Of a stretch of DNA of 64,000 nucleotides, positions 34,540 to 43,653 are shown one piece after another. The stretch's first letter is position 1; the number at the start of each line of letters is the position of its first letter. The translations under genes and the position numbers were made by a program. The notes beneath the pieces were generated by a model. The model saw only the letters and a program-made list of their open reading frames with translations. It did no database searches and was not told the DNA's origin. The stretch comes from Clostridia bacterium (GTDB taxonomy: Bacteria; Bacillota; Clostridia; Lachnospirales; Cellulosilyticaceae): NCBI GenBank assembly GCA_029239755.1, contig JARBUI010000004.1:124001-188000 (forward strand), read 5' to 3'.

Positions 34540-35238
34540 TTACAACTCATATAAGAGCGCATATAAAGCGTCAGTGGATTCAATTGTAACTTCACTTTTG
34601 ATAAATGTAATAAGACCGTCTTGCTGCATATGAGATAATTCTCTAGAGAGAGAAGGTCTCGTAATATTAAGATACTCTGCTAACTCTATGCGGTTGAAAG
34701 GGAGAGTAATCACATGAGATGACTGTTCTTCGGAAAGCTCTAAAAAGTATTTAGCAAGCTTAAGTCGTATGGAGCTAGTTGTAAGCAGATTGATTTTTTT
34801 CTTATAAAAATGAGCTTTATCTGAGAGCAGGTAAAAGGTGTTTTTTACGATCTTTCTGTGGCATAAGCAAGCTTTATGGCAAAAAGAAGAAAAAGCCTTA
34901 CTAGGGAGAAGCAGTACAGTACTGGGCTTCGTAGCAATAGCAGCGCAGTCGCATCCTTTATATTTGCTGAAGGTTGTAATTTCACCCATGATAGCATTTG
35001 GCTTTAGGAGTTCTAATAAATGCCTTCCTCCAGAGATATCCTCCTTAAAGATAGAAATTTCTCCGGAAAGAAGAATATAGAGATAGTCATAAGGGGTATT
35101 AGGCATATAAACAAATTCTTCAGGTTGATATTCTTTAGTAAGGGGTTTGAAGCAAGTTAATATTTGAGAGATTTCTGCTTCGCTCATGGTACCAAAAAGC
35201 ATGTTATTCTTTAATATAGTTAAATAGTTATTATTCAT
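34540..35238 (-). CDS. Crp/Fnr-family transcriptional regulator
   Basis: A 232-residue regulator with an N-terminal cyclic-nucleotide-binding-like beta-roll (residues 5-125; YDYLYILLSGEISIFKED) and a C-terminal winged helix (about 150-225) with recognition helix ITRPSLSRELSHMQQDGLI. Several Cys (CDCAA, FCHKACLCHRK) near residues 92-125 could hold an iron-sulfur cluster or sense redox; this is inference. The start ATG 35238 follows GGGGGAG. A 7-2-7 palindrome at 35273-35288 upstream may be its own operator. The gene faces the alcohol dehydrogenase, its likely target. Confidence 0.9.
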   Translation of the reverse strand: MNNNYLTILKNNMLFGTMSEAEISQILTCFKPLTKEYQPEEFVYMPNTPYDYLYILLSGEISIFKEDISGGRHLLELLKPNAIMGEITTFSKYKGCDCAAIATKPSTVLLLPSKAFSSFCHKACLCHRKIVKNTFYLLSDKAHFYKKKINLLTTSSIRLKLAKYFLELSEEQSSHVITLPFNRIELAEYLNITRPSLSRELSHMQQDGLITFIKSEVTIESTDALYALLYEL

Positions 35239-35272
35239 AGTGATTTCTCCCCCAGATAAAGTAATGTAAAGT

Positions 35273-35288
35273 ACTACATGTATGTAGT
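35273..35288. promoter_or_regulatory. Palindrome ACTACAT-GT-ATGTAGT upstream of the Crp/Fnr gene
   Basis: 7-bp arms with a 2-bp centre, 34 bp before the regulator's start codon. It is a possible autoregulatory site and overlaps a partial copy of the GTAGTGGCAAGCC repeat (35284-35296). Confidence 0.4.
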
Positions 35289-35430
35289 GGCAAGCCAAAG
35301 GGGCTGCGCTTTTTTATCTTTATTATAGCAGAGTTATCTTGTCAATACTCTATTATTTCTAACGATAGTATTTAAATGTAAGGGGCAATTATATAAAAGT
35401 ACAGAAAATAATAAACTTAGAGAAAAGTAG

Positions 35431-35459
35431 TTGTAGTTTGACATCAAATACTTTATACT
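35431..35459 (+). promoter_or_regulatory. Promoter of the ethanolamine operon
   Basis: TTGTAG (35431-35436), a 17-nt spacer, and TATACT (35454-35459); start expected near 35466. The rest of the 35289-35430 gap is AT-rich with no recognised site. Confidence 0.55.
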
Positions 35460-35495
35460 TCTGTTAATTAATAAATTATCAAACAGATTTTAGTG

Positions 35496-35541
35496 ATGAC
35501 AAAGAGGTCATATTCCTGCGAGGGAGTATGGCCTCTTTTTT
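35496..35541 (+). promoter_or_regulatory. eutA leader: hexaloop hairpin overlapping an intrinsic terminator
   Basis: ATGAC-AAAGAG-GTCAT (35496-35511) has a six-base loop with A1 and G4, the ANTAR-protein recognition pattern. AAGAGGTCATA (35502-35512) instead pairs with TATGGCCTCTT (35527-35537), followed by six T, to form a terminator. The folds are mutually exclusive. The second hairpin (P1) of a canonical ANTAR site was not found. It is nearly identical to the nifH leader at 7930-7979. Confidence 0.7.
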
Positions 35542-35563
35542 GTCAGGAGGGGGAGGAAGAGCT

Positions 35564-36955
35564 ATGGATAAAATCTACACTTTAGGCATGGATATTGGAA
35601 CAACTACAACACAGCTTATTATTAGTGAAATAGAAGTAGAAAATTTAACTGCTAATTATTTGTCTGTTGAACCCAAGATCTTATCCAGAAAAATGATTTA
35701 TCAAAGCCCTATTGTGATAACTCCCATGTATGACAGCTATCACCTTAATGAAACAGAGCTTATCAAAATGTTTTTTGAGTTTATTAATGCAAGCGGGGTG
35801 GATATAAAGAAGATTAAAACAGGAGCAGTTATTATTACAGGGGAATCTAGTTTGAAGGAAAATGCAAGTGCTCTTATTCACAGTATTGCAGATAGTACTG
35901 GGGAGTTTATAGTAGCTGCGGCTGGGGCAGATTTGGAAGCGATACTTGCTGGCTGTGGCAGCGGAGCAAAAGATGTTTCCTACAGACAAAATGAAGTCTT
36001 AACAAACATCGATATAGGGGGCGGTACGACTAATATTGTAAAGTTCGACAGGGGAGAGGTAAGTGATACATTTACGCTGCATATTGGAGGAAGACTTCTT
36101 AAAATAGATAATGATTTTAAGGTAACCTATCTCTCTCCCGTATTACAAAAGATACTTGCGTTAGAAGGAGTTAAGGTTAAAGAAGGAAGCTCTATAGCCT
36201 ATAGGGAGATGCGTAAGGCAGCAGAACTGATGGCAGGATATATTGCTAAAGCTCTCACAGGGGAGCTGGAGTCAAAATACGATATGCTTTATGTATCGGG
36301 GCAAAAGGCTTTAGCAGAGGCTACGGGGTATTTTGTATCCGGAGGAGTTGGAGAATATGTTTATGATGAATTTGAAGAAAGCAGTATCATGAAGGCCTGC
36401 CTCAAATATCAAGACTTAGGACCTCTTCTTGGGACTATGGTAAGGAAGGTATTTAAAAAAAGAGGTTTTAACCTTTCAAAACCCAAGCATAGAATGCGTG
36501 CTACGGTATGCGGTTCAGGCAGCTACAGCATGCAGCTCAGCGGCAATACCATTTATGTAGATGAGAATATATTACCTCTAAAGAACCTGCCTCTTATACG
36601 CATGACTTATGAAAATAATACAGAGGAATGTGTAAAGGCAGCAAGAAAGCTAATAGGCTACCACCGAACTCAAACTGCAATTTATATCACCTATAAAGGG
36701 AACAACAGTTATGAGGATATTATCATGCTGGCGAAGGGAATCATCCAAATTACAGAAGAACTTCTTAGCAATATCATTATTATTCTAGATAAGAATGTAG
36801 GAAAAGCATTAGGTCAAACGGTAAAAAGATATTTAAAAGAAACAAAACCGATTATTTGTATCGATCATATACAAAACACCCATGGCAATTATATAGACCT
36901 TGGAAAAATGGTAGGAGGCAGTCTGCCTATAGTTATTAAATCACTTATATTTTAA
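35564..36955 (+). CDS. eutA: Ethanolamine ammonia-lyase reactivating factor EutA
   Basis: A 463-residue ATPase of the actin/Hsp70-like fold that removes damaged cobalamin from ethanolamine ammonia-lyase. The N-terminal phosphate loop LGMDIGTTTTQLIISEIE and the second GGGTTN motif (TNIDIGGGTTNIVKFDRG, near 145-160) are as expected. ATG 35564 follows AGGAGGGGGAGG; an upstream in-frame ATG at 35528 lies inside the terminator stem and is rejected. It is the first gene of the eut operon, 14 bp before the permease. Confidence 0.93.
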   Translation: MDKIYTLGMDIGTTTTQLIISEIEVENLTANYLSVEPKILSRKMIYQSPIVITPMYDSYHLNETELIKMFFEFINASGVDIKKIKTGAVIITGESSLKENASALIHSIADSTGEFIVAAAGADLEAILAGCGSGAKDVSYRQNEVLTNIDIGGGTTNIVKFDRGEVSDTFTLHIGGRLLKIDNDFKVTYLSPVLQKILALEGVKVKEGSSIAYREMRKAAELMAGYIAKALTGELESKYDMLYVSGQKALAEATGYFVSGGVGEYVYDEFEESSIMKACLKYQDLGPLLGTMVRKVFKKRGFNLSKPKHRMRATVCGSGSYSMQLSGNTIYVDENILPLKNLPLIRMTYENNTEECVKAARKLIGYHRTQTAIYITYKGNNSYEDIIMLAKGIIQITEELLSNIIIILDKNVGKALGQTVKRYLKETKPIICIDHIQNTHGNYIDLGKMVGGSLPIVIKSLIF

Positions 36956-36969
36956 AGGAGGCATTTAAA

Positions 36970-38295
36970 ATGGAAGAAAAAACACTTAGTAAATCACTTT
37001 CACCGGTGCAGTTATGGGGTATCGTAGTAGGCATGGTCATATCAGGCATGTATTTTGGATGGAATTATGCATTTCAATTGACAACTCCAGTCGGATTTGC
37101 GATATCAACAATTATTGTTACTATTTTTTACACAACCTTTATGTTCACTTATGCAGAACTTTCTACAGCTATTCCTCATGCGGGAGGACCAAGTGAATAT
37201 GCTGGCCGTGCGATGGGGAACTTTGGGGGATATCTGGCAGGGTTTTCGTGTTTAGTTGAATTCTTGTTTGCAACACCAGCCATTGCTTTATCGGTTGGAG
37301 CTTATATTCACTATTTGATGCCAAGTATTCCAGTTGTTGTAGCTGCTACAGCAGTCTACCTTATATTTGTTATTATTAACTGTATAGGAGTAAAAACAGC
37401 AGCAGCCGTTGAACTATTAGTAACTATTATTGCTATCATCGGACTTGTACTATTTTGCAGCTTAGGCGTACCACGTATTAATATAGCAAATTATCAATTC
37501 GGCAATCTGCTTGGTGACGGGGGCGTAGGCGGTGTATTTGGAGCTATCCCATTTGCAATATGGTTTTATCTTGCAGTAGAGGGCGGAGCCTTAGCAGCTG
37601 AAGAGTGTAAAGAACCTAAAAAAGATATTCCAAAGGGGTTTATTTTAGGTATTGGTACACTTGTTATCTTAGCTTTAGGGACATTGTTTGTAGCTTCAGG
37701 CGTTATGCCTTCAAGTGAACTGACAAATACGGATTCACCTCTTCCTGCTGTACTTCAGTCAGTATTCGGAGAAACCAGTGTTATTCCTCAGATTATGAGT
37801 TTCATAGGACTCTTTGGACTTATTGCTTCTCTTCATGGTATTATATTAGGCTATTCAAGACAAACCTTTGCCATGTCAAGAGCAGGCTACTTGCCAGAGT
37901 TTTTATCTAAAGTAAGTAAAAATGGTACACCAGTTATTGCAACGGTTGTTTCAAGCTTAATAGGTCTTCTATTTGTTTTAACTGGTCAAACAGCTATTAT
38001 CATTGTTATTTCAACTTTTGGTGCAGTATCTTTATATATTATCAGTTTATTATCTTTCTTTATCTTAAGAAGCAAAGAACCAAATTTAGCAAGACCTTAT
38101 AAAGTAAGCAGCATGATCGTTCCGGTTATTTCATCTATCTGTGTTTTAATCCTATTTGTTGCAATAGTTCTTTCAAATGTATCTACGATTATACCAGTTA
38201 TTGCAGCTTTTGCGGTAGCAATACTCTACTATTATTTAGTGCCTCACAAAACAATGACTGCAAGGCCTGTTGCAGAAGCAGCACCAGAGGTATAG
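36970..38295 (+). CDS. eat: Ethanolamine permease (APC superfamily)
   Basis: A 441-residue transporter with about 12 hydrophobic helices. The N-terminal QLWGIVVGMVISGMYFGWNY and AELSTAIPHAGGPSEYAGRA are typical of the Eat/EutP-type ethanolamine permeases within the APC superfamily. Its position between eutA and eutB supports ethanolamine as the substrate. AAAGGAGG precedes ATG 36970. Confidence 0.9.
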   Translation: MEEKTLSKSLSPVQLWGIVVGMVISGMYFGWNYAFQLTTPVGFAISTIIVTIFYTTFMFTYAELSTAIPHAGGPSEYAGRAMGNFGGYLAGFSCLVEFLFATPAIALSVGAYIHYLMPSIPVVVAATAVYLIFVIINCIGVKTAAAVELLVTIIAIIGLVLFCSLGVPRINIANYQFGNLLGDGGVGGVFGAIPFAIWFYLAVEGGALAAEECKEPKKDIPKGFILGIGTLVILALGTLFVASGVMPSSELTNTDSPLPAVLQSVFGETSVIPQIMSFIGLFGLIASLHGIILGYSRQTFAMSRAGYLPEFLSKVSKNGTPVIATVVSSLIGLLFVLTGQTAIIIVISTFGAVSLYIISLLSFFILRSKEPNLARPYKVSSMIVPVISSICVLILFVAIVLSNVSTIIPVIAAFAVAILYYYLVPHKTMTARPVAEAAPEV

Positions 38296-38313
38296 AAAGC
38301 AAGGTGAAAGATG

Positions 38314-39666
38314 ATGTACAAAATAAATCTGCAAAATAAAACTTATGAATTTGGGTCGCTTAAAGAAGTTATGGCAAAAGCTAATGAACTAAAATCAGGG
38401 GATGTGCTGGCTGGAGTGGCGGCTTTATCAGCCCATGAAAGAATCGCGGCGAAGATGATATTATCAGATATTACACTAGAAACCATTTACAATCATCCTA
38501 TTATTCCTTACGAAGAAGATGAGGTTACAAGACTTATTGTTGATAGTATTGACAGGGATACATATGAAAAGATTAAAAGAATGACAGTCGGGGAACTGAG
38601 AGATTTTATTTTAAGTTCAAGAGGAGAAGCTATTAAGGAGATAAGGGGGGCTTTAACAGCAGAAATGATTTCTGCTGTTACTAAGCTTATGAGTAACATG
38701 GACTTAGTTTATGCAGCCAGCAAACTTGTAAATACAGCCTATTGTAATACGACTATAGGGAAAGCAGGAACCCTGTCAGCGAGGCTTCAGCCCAATCATC
38801 CCACGGATGATGTAGAAGGCGTGATGCTGTCAGTGATGGAAGGCATGAGCTATGCAGTTGGAGATGCAGTTATCGGACTTAATCCAGTCAATGATTCTGT
38901 CGAGAATGTGAGGCGTATCCTAGACGCATTCCATGATTTTTATACTAAGTGGGATATTCCTACCCAGAACTGTGTGCTGGCTCATGTTACCACGCAATTA
39001 GAAGCACTTAAAAAAGGGGCACCTATTGACCTCATGTTTCAAAGTCTGGCAGGATCTGAAGTCTCCAATAGAGCTTTTGGTATAGATATAGATTTATTAG
39101 ATGAAGCTTATAGTTTTATGAACACACATAAAAATTCCAAAGGACCTAACTTTATGTACTTCGAGACAGGGCAAGGGGCTGAACTATCATCAGAAGGACA
39201 TCACGGGGTTGACCAGCTCACAATGGAAGCAAGGTGTTATGGACTTGCTAAAAGATATAAGCCTTATCTTGTTAACACAGTCGTTGGATTTATTGGACCT
39301 GAATATTTATATGATGGGGCGCAGGTCATAAGGGCAGGGCTTGAAGACCACTTTATGGGTAAACTAACGGGACTCTCGATGGGAGTAGACGTGTGTTATA
39401 CCAACCATATGAAAGCTGATCAAAATGATCTTGAGAACCTCGCATTACTATTGGCACAGGCTAACTGCAATTACTATATGGGGGTACCGGGAGGGGATGA
39501 CGTCATGCTGATGTATCAAAGCACCAGTTATCATGATGTAGCCACGCTTAGGGAAATAACAGGTAAAAAGCCTATAGCTGAATTTAATACGCGCATGGAA
39601 GAACTGGGCATTCTAAAGAACGGCAGACTGACAAAGCAAGCGGGAGATTATAGGATGTTTATTTAA
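38314..39666 (+). CDS. eutB: Ethanolamine ammonia-lyase large subunit
   Basis: A 450-residue catalytic subunit of the adenosylcobalamin enzyme that splits ethanolamine to acetaldehyde and ammonia. Conserved blocks include LKSGDVLAGVAALSAHERIAAK at the N-terminus, ARLQPNHPTDDVEGVMLSVMEG, IGLNPVNDSVENV and YFETGQGAELSSEGHHGVDQ. Length is standard. ATG 38314 lies 7 nt after AAGGTG; ATG 38311 is an alternative. No cobalamin riboswitch was seen in the operon. Confidence 0.97.
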   Translation: MYKINLQNKTYEFGSLKEVMAKANELKSGDVLAGVAALSAHERIAAKMILSDITLETIYNHPIIPYEEDEVTRLIVDSIDRDTYEKIKRMTVGELRDFILSSRGEAIKEIRGALTAEMISAVTKLMSNMDLVYAASKLVNTAYCNTTIGKAGTLSARLQPNHPTDDVEGVMLSVMEGMSYAVGDAVIGLNPVNDSVENVRRILDAFHDFYTKWDIPTQNCVLAHVTTQLEALKKGAPIDLMFQSLAGSEVSNRAFGIDIDLLDEAYSFMNTHKNSKGPNFMYFETGQGAELSSEGHHGVDQLTMEARCYGLAKRYKPYLVNTVVGFIGPEYLYDGAQVIRAGLEDHFMGKLTGLSMGVDVCYTNHMKADQNDLENLALLLAQANCNYYMGVPGGDDVMLMYQSTSYHDVATLREITGKKPIAEFNTRMEELGILKNGRLTKQAGDYRMFI

Positions 39667-39751
39667 TGGCATGAGAATAGTCTGTAAGTCTAAAAAGAAA
39701 ATACGAAGATTAACTAACATACTATTAATTGAAAAAGTAAGGAGGAGAGTT

Positions 39752-40435
39752 ATGGAAATAGGAACTATAACGCCTGCTAGGATTCACATTGGGCGAAGCG
39801 GGCCGCGGGTAACGACAAAAGAATTGCTTAAATTTAGGCAAGATCATGCCATTGCAATGGATGCCGTATGGTCACATGTGGATGAAGAAAAAGTCAGAGA
39901 GTTAGGATTCAAGGTCATTCATACATTGATTAAAGATAAAGAAGAGTACATCAGAAGGCCTGATTTAGGAAGACGGTTTTCCAAAGAGACGCTGGAGGAT
40001 ATCAAAAACACATGTATATCTAATCCTTCAGTGCAAATTATTGCTGCAGATGGATTAAGTTCACCCGCTATAGACACTAATTTAAAGGATATATTCGGTA
40101 TTTTAATGGATGGGTTTAAGCATAGAGGAATCAGTGTTGGGACCCCGCTGTTTATTCGTTATGGCAGAGTGGCGACCATGGATTATATATCAGAAATATT
40201 GGGAGCTGAGGTTACAATACTTTTAGTAGGAGAGAGGCCAGGGCTTGCAACAGGTGAGAGCATGAGCGCTTACATGGCTTATAGGTCAAGTACCGAAAAA
40301 CCAGAATCGCAGCGCACAGTTGTATCTAACATCCATAATGGAGGATTATATCCTGTAGAGGCCGGAGCACAAATCATCCATATTACAGAAATTATGCTAA
40401 AAGAGAAGAAGAGCGGGGTAGATCTTAAAATATAG
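39752..40435 (+). CDS. eutC: Ethanolamine ammonia-lyase small subunit
   Basis: A 227-residue EutC, which completes the cobalamin-binding enzyme. Family segments are PARIHIGRSGPRVTTKELLKF at the N-terminus, IIAADGLSSPAID, VGERPGLATGESMSAYM (cofactor-binding loop) and SNIHNGGLYPVEAGAQI. It is about 70 residues shorter than the E. coli protein because it lacks the N-terminal extension, as in other Firmicutes. The start is ATG 39752 with AAGGAGGAG; the 27 upstream in-frame codons lack this support. Confidence 0.95.
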   Translation: MEIGTITPARIHIGRSGPRVTTKELLKFRQDHAIAMDAVWSHVDEEKVRELGFKVIHTLIKDKEEYIRRPDLGRRFSKETLEDIKNTCISNPSVQIIAADGLSSPAIDTNLKDIFGILMDGFKHRGISVGTPLFIRYGRVATMDYISEILGAEVTILLVGERPGLATGESMSAYMAYRSSTEKPESQRTVVSNIHNGGLYPVEAGAQIIHITEIMLKEKKSGVDLKI

Positions 40436-40440
40436 AAGTA

Positions 40441-40490
40441 AAATATAGGGGATAAAGTACTTAGAGTTAAGTATTTTATCCCCTATATTT
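40441..40490. terminator. Bidirectional terminator between eutC and the YheO-type gene
   Basis: AAATATAGGGGATAAA pairs with TTTATCCCCTATATTT, with further TACTT/AAGTA pairing inside. It serves two convergent genes. Confidence 0.88.
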
Positions 40491-40491
40491 G

Positions 40492-41148
40492 TTAGGTTAA
40501 ATGATTGGGAGACTGTCTAATGGTTTCCAGATAGTTGTATAATGTAAACTTAGAAATATTTAAAAATTCACATACTCTGTCGCCAGACTTTGTAATAAGA
40601 AAGGCCCCTTTGCTGTCTAAAAACTTAATCACTTCCATTTTCTCTTCTTTAGTAAGCTGCGCAGTAGGCTTATTATACATATTTTCACATTGTAAAATGA
40701 GGTTATCCATCAGCTGGTTAACATCTGTCGTAAATAGTTCGCTGGATGAAGGGGTAGGGGAGGAATAATTATTAAATTGCTTAAGGAATTCCTCGCACTT
40801 CAAGGAATCAGTTATATCAAGATTGATGCAGACTGAACCGATATTATTCCCTGCGTCGTCCTTAAGGAACATAGATGAGCCCCTTATGATTTTGCCATTC
40901 CGTGTATGAATGATTTTATTATAAATATGAGTATCACTGGCAGTGTTACTCATCACTTCGAGTCCCCAGTTTCCGCCGCAGTCTCCGACCTTTCTGCCGG
41001 TAACATGACCATTGCGTATATCTACAATGGTGTGTTCATATTCTTTTGTATTGTCATGTAAGACGATTTCGCAATTATTCCCAAAGTGATTCTCGAGTAA
41101 ATCTAAAAGGTTAGAAAATATATCTAAGTGGTCGTGAATGCTTTTCAT
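40492..41148 (-). CDS. YheO-type PAS and helix-turn-helix regulator
   Basis: A 218-residue regulator. Residues 10-115 match the YheO-like PAS domain (GNNCEIVLHDNTKEYEHTIVDIRNGHVTGR), and the C-terminal HTH (about 165-212) ends with FLNISKFTLYNYLE. Members of this family control nitrogen-compound or amino acid catabolism. It is convergent with eutC and divergent from the KDPG aldolase gene, so either neighbour may be a target. AGGAGGT precedes ATG 41148. Confidence 0.85.
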   Translation of the reverse strand: MKSIHDHLDIFSNLLDLLENHFGNNCEIVLHDNTKEYEHTIVDIRNGHVTGRKVGDCGGNWGLEVMSNTASDTHIYNKIIHTRNGKIIRGSSMFLKDDAGNNIGSVCINLDITDSLKCEEFLKQFNNYSSPTPSSSELFTTDVNQLMDNLILQCENMYNKPTAQLTKEEKMEVIKFLDSKGAFLITKSGDRVCEFLNISKFTLYNYLETIRQSPNHLT

Positions 41149-41429
41149 ATGTACCTCCTAAAGTGTGGCTTGACTCATTATAGTATATCAAAAAACTACC
41201 AATAAAAAATTATTTTATAGAAAATCAAAAATATTTTTATTGGAAACACATAAAGTTTTTGTATATTATTTATTATATAATAAAAAATTATATTTGATAG
41301 GGTAAATATAAAAAAAAATAATAAAAACATCTGTACATCTAAAAAAAAATGAGATATAATAAGAAAATAATTAATAAAAAAATAACTCATAATAAAAAGA
41401 GTGAGCGAATATAAAGAGGAGGTAAAAAT
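41149..41429. promoter_or_regulatory. Very AT-rich divergent promoter region of the YheO-type gene and kdgA
   Basis: TGTACA (41332-41337), 17 nt, TATAAT (41355-41360) is a likely rightward promoter, followed by a leader of about 60 nt. CCAATAAAAA (41199-41208) and TTTTTATTGG (41234-41243) form a 10-bp inverted repeat that may be an operator. The extreme A/T content could act as an UP element. Confidence 0.5.
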
Positions 41430-42395
41430 ATGCAATATGTGTTAAATAAACTTGAGGCATTTGGGATTGTTCCAGTTATCAAAATTGACAGAGTAGAAGA
41501 TGCACTTCCGCTTGCAAAAGCTTTATGCGATGGGGGGCTTCCAGTAGCAGAGGTTACTTTTAGAACGGCGTGTGCTAAAGAAGCTATTAAAAAGATTTCT
41601 ACAGAGCTGCCTGAAATGTTAGTAGGAGCGGGTACTGTGCTTACAACAGAGCAGGTTGATGAAGCGATAGAAGCAGGAGCCAGCTTTATAGTAAGTCCTG
41701 GACTTAATCCTAAAATTGTTAAATACTGTGTAGATAGAGATATACCTATTACACCAGGCTGTACCAATCCATCGGATATAGAGCAAGCTATTGAATTAGG
41801 TCTTGAAGTAGTTAAGTTCTTCCCTGCAGAAGCGGCAGGTGGCATCAAAATGATTAAGGCTATGTCAGCGCCTTATACAAAGATGAAGTTCATGCCTACT
41901 GGCGGTATCAGCGCAAAAAATCTTAATGACTACTTATCTTTTGATAAAATTATTGCATGCGGCGGAAGCTGGATGGTAGATGCAAGTCTTATTAACAACG
42001 GTCAGTTTGATAAGATTACTGAGCTTACAAAAGAAGCTGTAACACAAATGTTAGGTTTTGAGTTAGCACATATTGGTATTAATACCCCATCAGCAGATGA
42101 GGCAGGCAAAGTTGCAGCAGATGTTGCAGGCTTATTCAATCATCCAATAAAAGACGGCAATAGTTCTATTTTTGTAGGAACAGGTGTAGAGGTTCTTAAA
42201 GCACCTTATTTAGGACAAAACGGACATGTTGCTTACAAAACAAATTATTTAAAAAGAGCAGTTAATTATTTGAAAGCAAGAAATATTGAGTTCGATGAAG
42301 ATTCAGCTAAATATGATGAAAAAGGCAATATGGTTGCCATTTATATAAAAGGTGAAATAGGTGGTTTTGCATTCCACTTATTACAAAAGAAATAG
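41430..42395 (+). CDS. KDPG/KHG aldolase with C-terminal VOC (glyoxalase-like) domain
   Basis: A 321-residue protein. Residues 1-210 are a class I KDPG/KHG aldolase: the Schiff-base Lys is in GLEVVKFFPAEAAGG (near 131-145), with the upstream AEVTFRT Glu and the GAGTVLT, SPGLNP and GCTNPSD blocks. It splits 2-keto-3-deoxy-6-phosphogluconate to pyruvate and glyceraldehyde-3-phosphate. Residues 211-321 form a separate vicinal-oxygen-chelate-like domain (FELAHIGINTPSADEAGKV, then a C-terminal GEIGGFAFHLL). Such fused aldolases occur in some Clostridia; the added domain's role is unknown. AGAGGAGG precedes the ATG. Confidence 0.9.
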   Translation: MQYVLNKLEAFGIVPVIKIDRVEDALPLAKALCDGGLPVAEVTFRTACAKEAIKKISTELPEMLVGAGTVLTTEQVDEAIEAGASFIVSPGLNPKIVKYCVDRDIPITPGCTNPSDIEQAIELGLEVVKFFPAEAAGGIKMIKAMSAPYTKMKFMPTGGISAKNLNDYLSFDKIIACGGSWMVDASLINNGQFDKITELTKEAVTQMLGFELAHIGINTPSADEAGKVAADVAGLFNHPIKDGNSSIFVGTGVEVLKAPYLGQNGHVAYKTNYLKRAVNYLKARNIEFDEDSAKYDEKGNMVAIYIKGEIGGFAFHLLQKK

Positions 42396-42406
42396 GAGGC
42401 TAAATA

Positions 42407-43429
42407 ATGAGCAGAATAGTAACTTTCGGAGAAATAATGTTAAGACTTGCACCACAAGGCTATTTAAGGTTTACACAAGTAGATAACTTTGAGGCGACTT
42501 ATGGAGGGGGAGAAGCAAACGTTGCAGTATCATTGTCTAATTTCGGATTAGATGCTGCATTTGTAACTAAGCTTCCAAAACATGCTATAGGGCAGGCAGC
42601 AGTTAATGATCTTCGCAGATATGGTGTTAATACATCTAAAATCACTAGAGGCGGAGAAAGAGTCGGGATCTACTTCTTAGAAAAAGGAGCTTCTCAAAGA
42701 GCATCATCAGTTATTTATGACAGAGCTTATTCAGCGATTGCAGAAGCAACTACAGCTGACTTTAACTGGGATGAGATTTTCGAAGGAACAGAATGGTTCC
42801 ACTTTACAGGCATTACACCAGCTTTAGGCGATAATGTAACAGCAATCTGTCTTGAAGCATGTAAAGCGGCAAAAGCTAAAGGTATTACAGTAAGCTGTGA
42901 CCTTAACTTCAGAAAAAAATTATGGACAACCGAAAAGGCTGGCCAAGTGATGGCAACTCTTATGGAATACGTAGATGTATGTATTGCCAATGAAGAAGAT
43001 GCAGAAAAAGTATTTGGTATCAAAGCAGAAGGTACTGATGTCACTGGCGGAGAACTTAGCCATGAAGGTTATAAAGATGTAGCTAAAAAACTTGCAGATA
43101 AATTTGGATTTAAACATGTAGCAATTACTTTAAGAGGATCAATATCAGCCAGCGATAATAAGTGGGCAGCGATGTTGTATGATGGCAGTGACTATTACTT
43201 CTCTAAAGAGTATCTTGTGCACATTGTGGACCGTGTTGGCGGCGGAGACTCTTTTGGCGCAGGACTTATTTATAGTTTATTAAATAACTATACAGCACAA
43301 AATGCTATTGAATTTGCAGTAGCTGCTTCATGTTTAAAACATTCTATCGAAGGCGATTATAATCGCGTATCTGTAGAAGAAGTACAAGGTCTGGCTGGTG
43401 GCGACGGGTCAGGGCGCGTACAAAGATAA
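42407..43429 (+). CDS. kdgK: 2-keto-3-deoxygluconate kinase (PfkB family)
   Basis: A 340-residue PfkB sugar kinase. The first PfkB signature is GGGEANVAVSLSNFG (near 32-46), and the catalytic Asp is in DRVGGGDSFGAGLIYSLL (near 276-293). FGEIMLRLAPQGYLRF and its place 11 bp after the KDPG aldolase support KDG kinase, which makes the aldolase's substrate. Together they degrade hexuronates or KDG from pectin-type sugars. AGGAGG precedes ATG 42407. Confidence 0.9.
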   Translation: MSRIVTFGEIMLRLAPQGYLRFTQVDNFEATYGGGEANVAVSLSNFGLDAAFVTKLPKHAIGQAAVNDLRRYGVNTSKITRGGERVGIYFLEKGASQRASSVIYDRAYSAIAEATTADFNWDEIFEGTEWFHFTGITPALGDNVTAICLEACKAAKAKGITVSCDLNFRKKLWTTEKAGQVMATLMEYVDVCIANEEDAEKVFGIKAEGTDVTGGELSHEGYKDVAKKLADKFGFKHVAITLRGSISASDNKWAAMLYDGSDYYFSKEYLVHIVDRVGGGDSFGAGLIYSLLNNYTAQNAIEFAVAASCLKHSIEGDYNRVSVEEVQGLAGGDGSGRVQR

Positions 43430-43487
43430 GTTATTAGCTAAATGATTAACCCAGGTAAACATGAACATTCCTAACTAATTAAAAAAA

Positions 43488-43525
43488 ACGATTAAAGACC
43501 CTATGCTTTAATCGTATTTTTTTTA
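43488..43525 (+). terminator. Terminator after kdgK
   Basis: ACGATTAAAG pairs with CTTTAATCGT around ACCCTATG, flanked by A8 and T8, so it could work in both directions. Confidence 0.9.
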
Positions 43526-43653
43526 TAAAGAAATTCGAATTAAGTAAGAATACTTTTTATATATATCAAGATTGGAAGATAAAAAAGATAGGTGCAGAGA
43601 TCTAAACTAGGGGAATAATGCTAACAGTAATAAAACAAATAGGAGGATATGAT

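Noticed and set aside
35528-35563. Longer EutA start at ATG 35528
   Set aside because: That ATG lies in the 3' arm of the leader terminator; ATG 35564 has the ribosome site.
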